A stretch of DNA of 64,000 bases, taken from Urbifossiella sp046350095. GTDB lineage: Bacteria; Planctomycetota; Planctomycetia; Gemmatales; Gemmataceae. Below, one piece after another: positions 34,202 to 43,670 of the stretch. The stretch spans positions 992,001 to 1,056,000 of the forward strand of contig JAXMBA010000003.1 of assembly GCA_046350095.1 (NCBI GenBank), read 5' to 3'. Each line of letters begins with the position of its first letter. Positions within the stretch are counted from its first letter, which is position 1. The notes under the pieces were generated by a model. That model did no database searches and was not told where the DNA came from. It was given only the letters and a program-made list of their open reading frames with translations. Made by a program: the position numbers and the translations under genes.

Positions 34202-37200
34202 CTACTCCTTCGCCGGCACGAGGAACTGCCGGGCGCGCTCCCGCTCGCGGTCGCGGTCCGTGTAGGGCACGCCGGTCGTCATCCACTCCGGCGCGGTCCG
34301 GCCGCGCAGGTGGTGCTCGAAGAACTGGAACATCCGCACCGCGAAGTCGCGGGCGTTCGCCTTCTTCGTCAGGTTGTGCTTCTCGCCGTTGTAGTTCAGC
34401 AGGTAGCACTCCTTCCCGAGCCGGCGCAGCGCCAGGTAGTACTCGACGCCCTGGTACCACGGCACCGCGTCGTCCTGGTCGTTGTGGATCATCAGCAGCG
34501 GCGTCTCGACGCGGTCGGCCATGAAGATCGGCGAGTTCTCGATGTACTTCATCGGCGCCTTCCACAGCGTTTCGCCGATCCGGCTCTGCCCCTTCTCGTA
34601 CTGGAACTGCCGCGGCATCCCGCTCCCCCAGCGGACGCCGTCGTAGGCGCTCACCATGTTCGACACCGGCGCGCCGGCGACCGCGGCGCGGAAGCGGTTC
34701 GTCTGCGTCACCATGTACGCGATCTGGTAGCCGCCCCACGACTGGCCGTTGATGCCGATGGCCTTCTCGTCCACGCACCCCTGGTCCACCACGGCCTGGA
34801 TCGCCGGCAGCACGCACTTGATCGCGCTCTGGCCGGGGGCGCCCACCTTGTAGGCGATGTCCGGCATCAGCACGAGGTACCCGTTGCTGGCGTAGAAGGT
34901 GGGGTTGATGACCTGGCCGCGCGTCACGTTCGGCACCCGGAAGCCGTGCAGCCCGTCCGACAGCCGCTCGTAGATGTACACCACCATCGGGTACTTCTTC
35001 GCCGGGTCGAAGTTCTCCGGCTTCACCAGCACTCCGCTCAGCGGCACGCCGTCGGCGCTCTTGTACCGCACCAGCTCGGCGCGGCCCCAGTTGTAGTCGC
35101 GCACCGTCGGGTTGATGTCGGTCACGCGCTTCAGCTCGGCGAAGTCCGGGCCGGTGGCGTGGTAGTCGGGGAACTCGGTAAAGCTCTGCGCCGTGAGCAG
35201 GTACGTGTCGGCGTGCTTCGCTCGCGTCGGCGGGCCGTACTTGCGGGCGCCCATCAGCAGCTTCTGTGGGCTGCCGCCCGGATCGAGCCGGAAGAAGCCG
35301 GTGTCGCGCGTGTCGAGGTTTTCGGCGGCGAGGAGCATCGGCCGGGCCAGGTCGATCCCCTTGCGGTCGTCCGGCTCCTCGTCGTCCACCGGCACGTTCA
35401 GCCGGCGGAAGCGGACCTGCTGCCCGCGGCCGGTTTTCGTCAGGTTCTCGGCGCCGCTACCGTCGGCGGCGACCTTCCACACGTCGAACTTGTCGTGCAG
35501 CAGGACGAACCGGCCGTCGGTGCTCCACCCGGCGACGCCGTATGGCGGCGGGTCGGCGGGGTGGTCGTCGTCCTCGTTGAAGAACTTCACCGGCAGCGCG
35601 GCGGTGAGGTTGTGCGCCTTCCCCCCGGCGACGCCGACCGCGGACCAGTCCTTGCCGTCGTAGGCGAGCACGTACTTGCCGTCTGGCGACAGCCCCGCCG
35701 ACCCGCCGAAGTTGGTGAACAGCGGGCGGCGCTCGCCGGTGGTCACGTTCACCAGGGCGTAGTCCTTCGGCACCGGGTCGGCGTAGCCGGTGAGGTGGAG
35801 GTACTTGCGGTTGTCCGACCCGAGCGCCCAGTCGCCGACGGCCGGCGGGCCGACCTGGAGCGTGTCGTCGCCGAGCTGGCGGAACTGCTTCGTGTCGAGG
35901 AACACGACCGCGGTGTGCGTGCGGTTGCGGTCCGCGTCGCCGCGGACCTTCTGCATCGGCTGGATGTAGTTGTCCTTCCAGTGCCACAGGTCGAGCTCGA
36001 CGCGGTCCGGCGTCGCGCCCGGCGCGGCGGCCTTCGGCGCCTCGGGCGTGGGCGTGCGCTGCGGGCCGGTGGCGAGGTAGAGGCGCGAGCCGTCGGCGGA
36101 GAACGACAGCGTGCTGCCGTTCATCACCCACCCGGCCTTCAGCCCGGCGGGCTTCGGGCCGACCGCCAGCACCGCCGGCGCGGCGGCCGCGTCCTTCGCC
36201 GGGCGCTCCCAGACGTAGGCGTGCAGCTGCGGCGGCACGGGCGGCGGCGTCCACCCGACCGGCCGCGGCGGCGGGGCGACCCTCGGGTCGTCGGTCACGC
36301 CGGCGGCGTCGTGGAAGAACGCGAGCTTCGTCTGCTTTTCGTCCCACACCAGCCGGCTGTACTTCCCGGCGCCGCTGCGGAGCGGCACGCCGGCCGCGGG
36401 CGCCCGCGGGTCGAGGGCGTACACGCCGTTCGCCTCGTCCTTCCGCGAGGCGACCGCGTACACGAGCACCTTGCCGTCCTTGCTGAGGACGTGCGACGAC
36501 ACCTCGGGGATGACGTGCTCCTTGCCCGTGGCCAGGTCGCGGACCACGAGGTCGCTGCCGAAGCGCGGCGCCGTTGCCGCGGGCGGCGTGCCCGTGCCCG
36601 GCGTCGGGGGGGTGCCGAACTTGCCGCCCTTCTTGAAGCCGAACGGGCCGGCCGGGACGGCGGGCGGCGCCTCGGCCTTGGCGTCCTCCTTCGCCTCCTT
36701 CTTGGCCGGGAGCTGGTAGACGAGGAAGCCGGTGCCCTCGCCGGCGACGGTGAACGCCCCCTCGAAGGGGAGGCGGGCGGCGATCGTGCCGGCGGGGAGG
36801 TCCATCACGGCGAGGACCGCCCTCGGCGCCTCGGCCGCGTTCCCCTTCGCCGTCTTCGCCTGTGCCAGCTCGGCCTTCGTCGGCGGGAGTGCGAAAACGA
36901 CGCGCGACGAGTCCGGGGCGAACCGCGGACTGCCGCCGGCCCCCCCGCCCGCCTTCGCCCCCTTCGCCCCCGGCGGGCCCGTCGGCGGCGCCTCGGGCTC
37001 GGCCTCGGCTTCCTTCGTCTCGGGCCGCCCGCCGCGCGCCACGCGCACGTCCTTCGCGGTGGCGACGTGCCGCACCACGATCTCGCCGTCGCCGGTGCCG
37101 TCCGCGCCGCCGACGCTGTAGGCGACGTACTTCCCGTCGGGCGAGAGCGTGACGCCGGTCGCGGCCTTCCAGGCGTCGTAGTCGGCGTGGGTGAGCACCT

Positions 37201-37303
37201 TCTTCGCCGCCGGCTGACCGGCGACGGGGGCGTTGGCGACGGCGAGTAGGCCGAGCAGGGCGGCGGCCGCCGCGAGCGCGCGGCGGGGTCGGGCTGGAGT
37301 CAT
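34202..37303 (-). CDS. Secreted S9-family (prolyl oligopeptidase-like) peptidase
   Basis: 1033 residues, signal peptide 1-29. An N-terminal seven-bladed-propeller region (~40-770) is interrupted by low-complexity Ala/Pro/Lys-rich inserts (about 95-125 and 200-245). The C-terminal alpha/beta-hydrolase has Ser855 in NGQSWGGYQ, an acid at Asp943-944 in NDQDDAVPW and His976 in GEKHNL. This resembles the dipeptidyl-peptidase/acylaminoacyl-peptidase branch of S9 and would cut short peptides outside the cytoplasm. The propeller normally excludes large substrates. It stands alone, convergent with the porin pair. Confidence 0.9.
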   Translation of the reverse strand: MTPARPRRALAAAAALLGLLAVANAPVAGQPAAKKVLTHADYDAWKAATGVTLSPDGKYVAYSVGGADGTGDGEIVVRHVATAKDVRVARGGRPETKEAEAEPEAPPTGPPGAKGAKAGGGAGGSPRFAPDSSRVVFALPPTKAELAQAKTAKGNAAEAPRAVLAVMDLPAGTIAARLPFEGAFTVAGEGTGFLVYQLPAKKEAKEDAKAEAPPAVPAGPFGFKKGGKFGTPPTPGTGTPPAATAPRFGSDLVVRDLATGKEHVIPEVSSHVLSKDGKVLVYAVASRKDEANGVYALDPRAPAAGVPLRSGAGKYSRLVWDEKQTKLAFFHDAAGVTDDPRVAPPPRPVGWTPPPVPPQLHAYVWERPAKDAAAAPAVLAVGPKPAGLKAGWVMNGSTLSFSADGSRLYLATGPQRTPTPEAPKAAAPGATPDRVELDLWHWKDNYIQPMQKVRGDADRNRTHTAVVFLDTKQFRQLGDDTLQVGPPAVGDWALGSDNRKYLHLTGYADPVPKDYALVNVTTGERRPLFTNFGGSAGLSPDGKYVLAYDGKDWSAVGVAGGKAHNLTAALPVKFFNEDDDHPADPPPYGVAGWSTDGRFVLLHDKFDVWKVAADGSGAENLTKTGRGQQVRFRRLNVPVDDEEPDDRKGIDLARPMLLAAENLDTRDTGFFRLDPGGSPQKLLMGARKYGPPTRAKHADTYLLTAQSFTEFPDYHATGPDFAELKRVTDINPTVRDYNWGRAELVRYKSADGVPLSGVLVKPENFDPAKKYPMVVYIYERLSDGLHGFRVPNVTRGQVINPTFYASNGYLVLMPDIAYKVGAPGQSAIKCVLPAIQAVVDQGCVDEKAIGINGQSWGGYQIAYMVTQTNRFRAAVAGAPVSNMVSAYDGVRWGSGMPRQFQYEKGQSRIGETLWKAPMKYIENSPIFMADRVETPLLMIHNDQDDAVPWYQGVEYYLALRRLGKECYLLNYNGEKHNLTKKANARDFAVRMFQFFEHHLRGRTAPEWMTTGVPYTDRDRERERARQFLVPAKE

Positions 37304-37641
37304 GAGTCGGCTCCCGAAGGTGCGGTGCGCGTGGGAGAGAGGGGGTCATTATTCGTCCCCCGACGCCGTGAACCAGTCCGAAGTCGGGAGTTTTGTCGGG
37401 CGCGACGGCCTGCGGTACGGCTGCGTGGCGAACGGGTTACAGCAGCGACGAAATCCACCCGGGGGCAGAACAGCCTCACGTCGATGTCGCCCCCCGGAAG
37501 CCGCCACCGGGGGGGGCCGTGTGGTCGTTCCGAGAAGGCCCGATGAAGTCCCCGCGAGGCCGCTTGAACGAGCCCGAATGCGGCGTACTGGAACGGTGAG
37601 TTCGCGCGTGAACTACCCGTGTCCCGTCGGGGTCGCCGTCA
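37304..37641. other. Intergenic gap between divergent S9 peptidase and the GMC operon
   Basis: 338 bp that should hold promoters in both directions. One GC-rich hairpin is visible at 37490-37514 (CCCCCCGG / CCGGGGGG around a 9-base loop). No convincing reading frame, RNA gene or promoter hexamer is seen. Confidence 0.4.
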
Positions 37642-39192
37642 ATGGTCGCCGCCAACCGCCCGCCGCGTGCGCCGCTGACCGTCGTGCCGGGGCACCCCCC
37701 GGCGCCGCGCGACTGCGACGTGCTGGTCGTGGGGAGCGGGGCCGGGGGCGCCACGTTCGCCTACGCCTGCGCCCGAGCCGGGAAGTCCGTCGTGCTCGTC
37801 GAGCGCGGTCGCCCGGCGGCGCCGGCCGGGCGGGACGAGAAGGCCACGCTGATCGACAAGGCGCCCTACGACGACCGTCCCGTCGAGGTGAACGGGGCGA
37901 GCAAGCGGCTGTACATGGGTGGCGTTCCCGGCGGCGGCACGGCCCTGTTCGGCGGCGCCCTCCTGCGGCCGAGCCGCGACGACTTCCACCCCGGCCGGCA
38001 CTACGGCCGCCGCCTCGGCCGCGAGGTGTGGGACTGGCCGATCGGCTACGACGACCTGGCGCCGCACTACGACGAGGCCGAGCGACTGTTCGGCGTCGCC
38101 GGGAGCGGCGACGAGGACTACGGCCCGCTCCCGCGCCCGGCGGCGTACCCGCACCAGCCGCTGCCGCTTCACCCGGTCAACGAGCGGCTGATGACCGCCG
38201 CCCGCCGCTGCGGGTTGATGCCGTTCCGCCTGCCGCTGGCGATCGACCCCACGACGTGCCTCCGCTGCGGCGCGTGCGCCGGGTACGTTTGCCCCACGGG
38301 CGCGCGGGGGTCGGCGCTGCACCTGCTCGCCCGCGCCGCTGCCGAGGGGCTGCCGCTGCGCGTGCAGACCGGGGTGGAAGTCGAGGCGCTGGAGCGGGAC
38401 GGCGGCGGCCGCGTGACCGGCGCGAAGCTGCGCGACCGCGCTACCGATCAGACCTCGGTGATCCGCGCCCGGCGCTACGCCGTCGCGGCGGGGGCGATTC
38501 ACTCGCCGGCGCTGCTCCTGCGGTCGGGGATGACCGGGGAACACGTCGGCCGGCACTACATGCCGCACCTGTCGCCGATCACCGTCGGCTTGTTCCGCAC
38601 GCCGACCGAGGCCGAGGACACGTTCGTCAAGCAGGTCGGGTTCACCGACTTCTACTTCGGCACGCGCAAGACGCCGCACAAGATGGGGCTCGTGTCCTCG
38701 CTGCCGGTCCCCGGGCCGCACATGACGGCGAAGATGACGCCGCGGTTCCTGCCGCGGAAGGTCGTCCACTTCTTGCGCCGGCGGATGCTGCCGATGGCCG
38801 GGATCGTCGAAGACCTGCCCGACCCGGCCAACCGCGTGGCGCTCGGCGCCGACGGCCTCCCGCAACTGCGACACCGCTTCAGCGCCTACGACCTGTACCG
38901 CGGCAAGCGGCTCGGGCGCGAGATGGCCCGCATCCTGAAGCAGGCCGGGGCGGTCGTCGCGGTGCGGAGGCTGTTCGCGTCCGACGAGCACGTCGCCCAC
39001 CAGTGTGGCACGCTGCGGTTCGGTGCCGACCCGGCCCACGCCGTGCTCGACCGCGACTGCCGCGTGTTCGGCCACGAGAACGTGTTTGTCGTGGACGGCA
39101 GCTTCATGCCGACGTCGCTCGGCGTCGGCCCGGCGCTGACGATCGTCGCCAACGCGCTCCGCGTCGCCGGCGTCGCGACGGCCGAACTGTGA
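37642..39192 (+). CDS. GMC-family FAD oxidoreductase with cysteine cluster
   Basis: 516 residues. FAD-binding GSGAGG at 31-36 after a short leader, then the GMC body and C-terminal HQCGTLRFG and SLGVGPALTIVANALR blocks holding the His/Asn active-site pair. Unusually, Cys206, Cys209, Cys212 and Cys217 form C-x2-C-x2-C-x4-CP, as in ferredoxin-type Fe-S sites and in some long-chain alcohol oxidases. Nearest functional types are long-chain alcohol, cholesterol or choline-type dehydrogenases; the substrate is unknown. It has no signal peptide, so it is cytoplasmic or membrane-associated. First gene of a five-gene operon; its TGA overlaps the next GTG. Confidence 0.85.
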   Translation: MVAANRPPRAPLTVVPGHPPAPRDCDVLVVGSGAGGATFAYACARAGKSVVLVERGRPAAPAGRDEKATLIDKAPYDDRPVEVNGASKRLYMGGVPGGGTALFGGALLRPSRDDFHPGRHYGRRLGREVWDWPIGYDDLAPHYDEAERLFGVAGSGDEDYGPLPRPAAYPHQPLPLHPVNERLMTAARRCGLMPFRLPLAIDPTTCLRCGACAGYVCPTGARGSALHLLARAAAEGLPLRVQTGVEVEALERDGGGRVTGAKLRDRATDQTSVIRARRYAVAAGAIHSPALLLRSGMTGEHVGRHYMPHLSPITVGLFRTPTEAEDTFVKQVGFTDFYFGTRKTPHKMGLVSSLPVPGPHMTAKMTPRFLPRKVVHFLRRRMLPMAGIVEDLPDPANRVALGADGLPQLRHRFSAYDLYRGKRLGREMARILKQAGAVVAVRRLFASDEHVAHQCGTLRFGADPAHAVLDRDCRVFGHENVFVVDGSFMPTSLGVGPALTIVANALRVAGVATAEL

Positions 39193-40088
39193 CCCCGGAG
39201 GCCGCGTTGAACCCGTCGCGCCGATCCGTCCGCCGCGAGCAGCGCCGGCAGGCCTGGGCCATCCACGGCGGGCCGGTCGGCTTCGGCGTGGCGCTGCTGG
39301 GCGTCGCGCTCGCGCGGCTGCCGCTGCCGTCGCGCCGGCTCCGGGAGAAGCTGTACCGCACGGCGTTCGGCAAGAAGTACCCGCCGGGGCTGAACGAGGC
39401 CGAGATGGACCGGCCGCTGGCCGAGTACCCGACGCTCAACGCCCTGTTCACCCGCGGCGTCCGCCCCGAGTGCCGCCCCATCCCCGCCGGCACGCCGCAG
39501 TTCCTGAGCCCGTGCGACGGCACCGTGCAGGACTTGGGCCGGGTCGAGAAGGGGCGCATCCTCACGCTCAAGCGGATCGAGTACACGCTGGAATCGCTGC
39601 TGCCCGGGACCGACACCGCGGCGTTCGAGGGCGGGCACTTCGCGGTCGTGTTCCTGTCGCCGATCGACTGCCACCGCGTGTTCGCCCCGCAGGACGGCGA
39701 GCTGCACGAGGCGACGCACGTCCCCGGCGCGCGGCTGCTCGTCCACCCGCCGTTCCAGCGGCCCGAGTTCCCGGTGTACACGTTGAACGAGCGCGTGGTG
39801 TTCCGCTTCACGACGCCGCTCGGCCCGTGCGTGATGGCGATGGTGGCCGGGTGGGGCGTGGGAAACATTACGCTCCCCGCGGCCCCCGACTTCCGCCCGC
39901 GGGCGCGGCGCGTGACCGCGACGGCGTGGTCGCCGCCGCTGCCGGTCCGCCGCGGCGAGTGGGTGGCGACGTTCGAGCTCGGCTCGACCGTCGTGCTGGT
40001 CGTGCCGCCGGCCGACGGCGTGACGTGCGCGGTGTCCCCGAACGACAAGGTCCGGTATGGCGAGCCTCTGTTTACCTACCCCGGCTGA
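39189..40088 (+). CDS. Phosphatidylserine decarboxylase-like pyruvoyl enzyme
   Basis: 299 residues from GTG 39189, overlapping the previous stop by 4 bases (GTGA). The family signature is complete: YPTLNALFTRG, SPCDG with Asp110, SPIDCHR with His162, and the self-cleavage site LGST with Ser266, matching the Asp-His-Ser triad and pyruvoyl-forming serine of PSD. An N-terminal hydrophobic stretch (~28-45) would dock it to the membrane. Expected reaction: decarboxylation of phosphatidylserine, or an analogue, to the ethanolamine lipid. Being inside an operon with oxidoreductases and an aminotransferase, rather than with phosphatidylserine synthase, hints at a specialised amino-lipid substrate (inference). 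Confidence 0.87.
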   Translation: MTPEAALNPSRRSVRREQRRQAWAIHGGPVGFGVALLGVALARLPLPSRRLREKLYRTAFGKKYPPGLNEAEMDRPLAEYPTLNALFTRGVRPECRPIPAGTPQFLSPCDGTVQDLGRVEKGRILTLKRIEYTLESLLPGTDTAAFEGGHFAVVFLSPIDCHRVFAPQDGELHEATHVPGARLLVHPPFQRPEFPVYTLNERVVFRFTTPLGPCVMAMVAGWGVGNITLPAAPDFRPRARRVTATAWSPPLPVRRGEWVATFELGSTVVLVVPPADGVTCAVSPNDKVRYGEPLFTYPG

Positions 40089-40104
40089 CGCCCGGCCGCG
40101 GTCC

Positions 40105-41628
40105 GTGACCCGGAGCGAGTCCGCGGTCGTGGTCGTGTCCCTCACGTCGCGGCCGACCGACGAGCAGCTCGCCCGGGCGCGCGGCGGGGACTTCGTTGCC
40201 GTCTTGAGCAGCTACCGCTTCCACCTCGGCGACCCCGCCGCGGTCGCGGCCGAGCAGGACGTGCTGGACCGGCTGAAGGGGACGGCGGGGCGGGTGGTGG
40301 TGTTCCGCCCCGGCGTCGTCCTCGGCGCCGCGGCGCTACGGCGGTTCGGCGCGTGCTACCCGCTGGTGCCGCGGCGGCTGCGGGCCGGGTTCGTCACCGA
40401 GGCCGAACTCGCCGCCGCGATCGAGCGCGAGCGAGTGAGCGGCCCGCGCGGGCGGCGGCGGGCGGTATCGGTCCTCGGCCCGAACCGCGCCTGGCGTGAC
40501 GTGTTGGCCGAACACGCCCCGCGCGGCGCCGTGTCGGCGTGCGTCACGGCCGTGTGCTGGCTGCTGTCGTGGCTGCTGCTCGGCGAATTGGTCGCGCTCG
40601 CGCTGCGCCGGCACAGCTTCGACACGCTCCGCCCGCGGTCGCTGCACGAGCTGCGGGGGCTGTGCCACCCGGCGAACGCGCGGCACGTCAAGGTCGTGGG
40701 CTACAACCACGGCGTCAACCACTTCGGCCACAGTTACCCGGCGCGGACGGTCGTTAGCACGGTGCGCCTGAACCGTATCCGCAAGAGCGCCCCCGACCGC
40801 ATCCGCGCCGACGCCGGCGCCACCGTGCGCCAGGCGCTGGACGTGCTCGCGGCCACCGACCAGACTCTCTACGTCGTGCCAAACTTCTCCTACGTCTGCC
40901 TCGGCACCGCGTACTACGTGCCGATCCACGGCTCGGCCGCCGACTACTCCTGCCTCGCCGAGACGATCACAAAGGTGCTCCTCTACGACCCCGCCGCCGA
41001 CCGCCTGACCGCGGCGGCGAGCAACGACCCGGCCTTCGGCGAGCACGTCTACAACCTCCGCTCCGGCGCCGTCCTCATGCGGCTCGAAGTGCGTGTGAAG
41101 CCGCGCTCGCGCTACTTCATGAACCGCGAGGAACTGACGACGCCGGACGCGGCGACGATCCTGGCGGCGCTCACCGACCCGAAGCCGACGAACGTGGAGG
41201 TCCGTAAGCCGGACGCAGCCGGTGAGACGGCCACGGTCGCGCGCTTCTACTCGGACGCGGGCGGGGCGCAGGCGCCGGTGCTGGAACTGCCGCGCGACGC
41301 CATCGGCCGGCTGTGGGACCGGCTGGAGGAAAACCCGGTCACCGCATACTTGATGCACACGCTCACGCGGAAGCTGGCGTGGCACGTCGAGCTGTTCTTC
41401 ACGGCCGACGAGTTCGCACGGTTCTGGGCCGACCACCGCTCGCTGCCGCTGAAGAAAATTCAGCTGCGGTTCATCCGCCGCGACGGGTTCCCGCACTCGC
41501 CGTTCCGCGACCACGACTGCGTCTCGGCCGACATGTTCATGCTCCGCCGCAGCCGCGGCGCGTTCGAGGCGTACCTGGCGCGCACGTTCGCGGTCGTCCG
41601 TTCCAACCCCGGCAAGCACAGCAAATGA
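40105..41628 (+). CDS. SDR-like domain fused to FAD-linked oxidoreductase
   Basis: 507 residues from GTG 40105; an ATG at 40057 would overlap the previous gene by 32 bases. Residues ~7-140 resemble the C-terminal part of extended short-chain dehydrogenases (VAVLSSYRFHLGDP, RVVVFRPGVVLGAAALRRFG, ending in LGPNRAWRDVL) but lack a Rossmann GxxGxxG start. A hydrophobic helix (~150-172) follows. Residues ~175-345 form an FAD_binding_4/PCMH-type domain (VVGYNHGVNHFGHSYP, IRADAGATVRQALDVL, YYVPIHGSAADYSCLAETI), as in DHCR24- and cytokinin-dehydrogenase-like enzymes. The C-terminus (~345-507) fits the substrate cap. Probably oxidises or reduces a lipid-like substrate at the membrane. Its stop overlaps the aminotransferase start (ATGA). 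Confidence 0.72.
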   Translation: MTRSESAVVVVSLTSRPTDEQLARARGGDFVAVLSSYRFHLGDPAAVAAEQDVLDRLKGTAGRVVVFRPGVVLGAAALRRFGACYPLVPRRLRAGFVTEAELAAAIERERVSGPRGRRRAVSVLGPNRAWRDVLAEHAPRGAVSACVTAVCWLLSWLLLGELVALALRRHSFDTLRPRSLHELRGLCHPANARHVKVVGYNHGVNHFGHSYPARTVVSTVRLNRIRKSAPDRIRADAGATVRQALDVLAATDQTLYVVPNFSYVCLGTAYYVPIHGSAADYSCLAETITKVLLYDPAADRLTAAASNDPAFGEHVYNLRSGAVLMRLEVRVKPRSRYFMNREELTTPDAATILAALTDPKPTNVEVRKPDAAGETATVARFYSDAGGAQAPVLELPRDAIGRLWDRLEENPVTAYLMHTLTRKLAWHVELFFTADEFARFWADHRSLPLKKIQLRFIRRDGFPHSPFRDHDCVSADMFMLRRSRGAFEAYLARTFAVVRSNPGKHSK

Positions 41629-43670
41629 CCCCGCCCCCGCCGCTCGCCGACACGCTCGACCAGATGCTCCGCGGGCAGCTGCCGAACCTGCTGCGCCTGT
41701 ACCTGAACCCGTTCGTGGCGCAGACGTGCCTGTGCCTCGGCCGGTACGCCGAGACGACGTGGGGGCCGCCCGCCGACGGCCGCGGCCACCAGACGTTCCT
41801 GGCGAACTCGTTCGACGAGGCGCTGAGCGGCGCGATCAAGCTCGCCCGCTACGACGGGAGCGGGGCCCGGCCGGCGACCGGCCTGGTGATCGACCCCGCC
41901 GGCCGCCTCGGGCCGTTCGCGTCGGCCCCGGCCGCGGACGGTGGTACGGCCGTGTTCATCCCCGGGCTCGTGACGGACGACTCGCCCGTCGGCTTCGTCG
42001 TGCTGGTCCCCAAGGCTGACGGCACCCTCGGGGAACTGACCGCGCTGGCGAAGCGGGCGATCAAGGCCCACTCGCCGCTCGTCATCACCTGCGTGGGCCG
42101 CGACAGCCTCGCCGCCGTGCGCCGGTCCGCGCCGGGCGGGCTCCGCGACGTACCCCCGGACGTGGTCGTGTTCGACGAGTCGTTCGTGAACCGCGCCGTG
42201 CCGTTCGCCGCGTTCACCGCGCGGACGTCGCTCTACGACCACTGGAACCGCCGCGGCAAGGCGACGTTTCACTCCACGACGTACCAGCCGAACACCGTCT
42301 CGACGCTCCACTTCCTCAACTGCCTGAGGGCCGCCGACCCGGCGTTCTGGGCCGCGGTCGAGCCCGAGCTGCGGCGGCTGCACGACGACCTGAAGGCGCG
42401 CGGCCGCGCGTTCCGCAAGCTGTACAGCCCGTCGCTCGGCAAAACGATCCGCGCCGCGGGGTTCGACGTGCCCGACGTCCGCGCCGCCGGCGACTTCGTT
42501 TATGCGGGAGGCCGGCGCGTGTTCGACGCCGTGAGCGGTGTGGCGTGCAGCATCCGCGGCCACAACCCGCCGGACTACACGGCCGAACTGGCGGCGCTGC
42601 CCGGCGCCGACGAGTGCGCCGCCGAGATCGCCGAGCGGCTGCGCGCGACGACGGGGCTGGGTCAAGTCCTGCCGGCGGTCAGCGGCGCGTCGGCGATCGA
42701 GAACGCGCTGAAGCTCGCGCTCGTCGTGCAACACCCGCGGCGGCACATCCTCGCACTGAAGTCCGGGTACGGCGGAAAGACGCTGCTGGCGCTCGCCGGC
42801 ACCTGGGGTGCGAAGTACAAGGAGCGCATCGACCCGCTCTACCCCGACGTGCTCTACGCCGACCCGTTCGCCCCCGACGCGATTCCGCAGATCGAAGGGC
42901 TGCTCGCGGCGCACCCCGTCGCCGTCGTGCAGACGGAACTGGTCCAGGCCGTCGGCGGCGTCCGCGCCGTGCCCGACGCGGTGCTGCGGTTCCTGGCCGA
43001 CAGTCGGAAGCAGTTCGGCCACCTGCTGCTGATCGACGAGGTGCAGACGGGGATGTTCCGCACCGGCCCGTTCACGCGGTCGGCGGCGCTCGGCCTTGCG
43101 CCGGACCTGCTCGTACTCGGCAAGGGCACGTCGGACATGATGGTGCCGTTCGCCCTCACGCTGTGTTCGGACGCGGTAGCAGCGGCCGGCGGCGACCTGC
43201 CCGCCGAGTTCCGCCGGCGCTACGGCTGCGACGCCGGCTACCGCACGGTGCTGAACGTCCTCCGCCGGGCCGACGAGTTGCGACTCGCCGGGCGCGCCGC
43301 GGAGTCCGGCGAGCTATTCGCCCGGCTGCTGCGCGACGGGCTCGCCGGCTGCCCCGGGGTCCGCGACGTGCGGGCGTTCGGCCTCCTTGTCGGCGTCGAG
43401 CTCGACACGCGCCGCGGCCTGCGGCGGTGGATGCGGAAGCAGGTGTACTCGCTCTACCTGTTGGCGATGCTGCGACACCCGCGCTTCCCGGTGCTGGCCG
43501 GGTTCTGCCAGTACGAGCCGAACGTGTTGAAGCTGACGCCGTCGCTGACCGCGACCGCCGACGACTTGCGGGCGGCGGCGGCGACAGTCATCGAGGTGCT
43601 GCGGCGGCCGTTCCCGCGCGTGCTGGCGGGGGCGCTCGGCACCCTGGCGACCGCGACCCTGCGGAGGTGA
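41625..43670 (+). CDS. Class III PLP aminotransferase with degenerate N-terminal half
   Basis: 681 residues, far longer than the usual 420-460. Residues ~290-665 are a full class III aminotransferase: SGASAIENALKLAL, LLLIDEVQTGMFRTG with Asp471, and the Schiff-base Lys500 in LVLGKGTSDMMVPFA. Residues ~100-260 look like a second, decayed copy of the C-terminal half of the same fold: DVVVFDESFVNRAVPFAAFT stands where a lysine motif should be, and ATFHSTTYQPNTVSTLHFLNC imitates the G-T-F-x-G-N-P region. The catalytic lysine is missing there. Such enzymes move an amino group to an aldehyde or ketone. Overlaps both neighbours, so it works with the adjacent oxidoreductases. Confidence 0.82.
   Translation: MTPPPPLADTLDQMLRGQLPNLLRLYLNPFVAQTCLCLGRYAETTWGPPADGRGHQTFLANSFDEALSGAIKLARYDGSGARPATGLVIDPAGRLGPFASAPAADGGTAVFIPGLVTDDSPVGFVVLVPKADGTLGELTALAKRAIKAHSPLVITCVGRDSLAAVRRSAPGGLRDVPPDVVVFDESFVNRAVPFAAFTARTSLYDHWNRRGKATFHSTTYQPNTVSTLHFLNCLRAADPAFWAAVEPELRRLHDDLKARGRAFRKLYSPSLGKTIRAAGFDVPDVRAAGDFVYAGGRRVFDAVSGVACSIRGHNPPDYTAELAALPGADECAAEIAERLRATTGLGQVLPAVSGASAIENALKLALVVQHPRRHILALKSGYGGKTLLALAGTWGAKYKERIDPLYPDVLYADPFAPDAIPQIEGLLAAHPVAVVQTELVQAVGGVRAVPDAVLRFLADSRKQFGHLLLIDEVQTGMFRTGPFTRSAALGLAPDLLVLGKGTSDMMVPFALTLCSDAVAAAGGDLPAEFRRRYGCDAGYRTVLNVLRRADELRLAGRAAESGELFARLLRDGLAGCPGVRDVRAFGLLVGVELDTRRGLRRWMRKQVYSLYLLAMLRHPRFPVLAGFCQYEPNVLKLTPSLTATADDLRAAAATVIEVLRRPFPRVLAGALGTLATATLRR

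Noticed and set aside
34310..37249. 979-codon plus-strand frame opposite the S9 peptidase
   Set aside because: It is low-complexity Val/Arg/Gly/His sequence without motifs; the minus strand encodes a clear S9 peptidase with a full catalytic triad.
37490..37514. GC hairpin as a rho-independent terminator
   Set aside because: It lies between divergent gene starts and lacks a T run on either strand.
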